Source: Acanthamoeba sp. SK_2022b
Lineage: Eukaryota; Discosea; Longamoebia; Acanthamoebidae
Direction: 5' to 3'
Assembly (NCBI GenBank): GCA_027943245.1
Contig: JANDJZ010000738.1
Span: 1-12,949 of the forward strand
DNA: 12,949 nt
Positions 12,941 through 12,949 of the stretch are shown here, one piece after another. Both the position numbers and the translations under genes were made by a program. Position 1 is the first letter of the stretch. Each line of letters opens with the position of its first letter. The notes under the pieces were generated by a model that made no database searches, was not told where the DNA came from, and saw only the letters and a list, made by a program, of their open reading frames with translations.

Positions 12941-12949
12941 GTGACACAC

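Noticed and set aside
1..12949. CRISPR array, tRNA, rRNA, insertion sequence or bacterial operon signals
   Set aside because: No regularly spaced repeats, cloverleaf, terminal inverted repeats with transposase, or ribosome-binding sites were seen; intron-rich genes point to a eukaryotic nucleus.

Overview
The window looks like nuclear DNA of a free-living amoeba, most likely Acanthamoeba or a close relative (inference). Coding stretches are GC-rich and cut by many short GT-AG introns, mostly 50-115 bases. Intergenic DNA is AT-richer. The gene content (LRR/F-box-like protein, PARP, RNA ligase, Apn2-type AP endonuclease, capping-protein ligand) is eukaryotic.

Layout: (1) 2-1459 (+) is the 3' part of a leucine-rich-repeat gene. 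(2) 1460-2941 is mostly non-coding but holds a GC-rich, Cys-rich minus-strand reading frame (1456-1728) and a spliced-looking minus-strand remnant (1791-about 2470) that resembles the end of a fold-type I aminotransferase. (3) 2942-8088 (+) is one 21-exon gene whose exons join without a phase error into 1099 codons plus stop. It encodes an Rnl2-like RNA ligase, a BRCT domain, a WGR-like domain, a PARP regulatory domain and a PARP catalytic domain. (4) 8353-8745 (-) is an intronless SnoaL/NTF2-like gene. (5) 8746-9836 is AT-rich intergenic DNA with a degraded relative of the 1791-2078 sequence, a short tandem repeat and a G-rich stretch. (6) 9837-11757 (+) is a 7-exon Apn2/APE2-like AP endonuclease of 462 aa with two PCNA-binding (PIP-box) motifs. 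(7) 11952 to the right edge (+) is the 5' part of a lysine- and proline-rich protein with a capping-protein-interaction (CPI)-like motif.

The main discovery is the RNA ligase-PARP fusion. One exon (4676-5246) encodes both the end of the ligase module and the whole BRCT domain, so the fusion does not rest on joining separate exons there. It suggests a single polypeptide that senses broken nucleic acid (WGR/BRCT), signals with NAD+ (PARP) and seals RNA or RNA-containing ends (ligase). With the Apn2-like gene 1.7 kb downstream on the same strand, the window has two nucleic-acid end-processing genes close together. All exon boundaries are my own reading of splice sites, domain similarity and phase; no transcript data were available.
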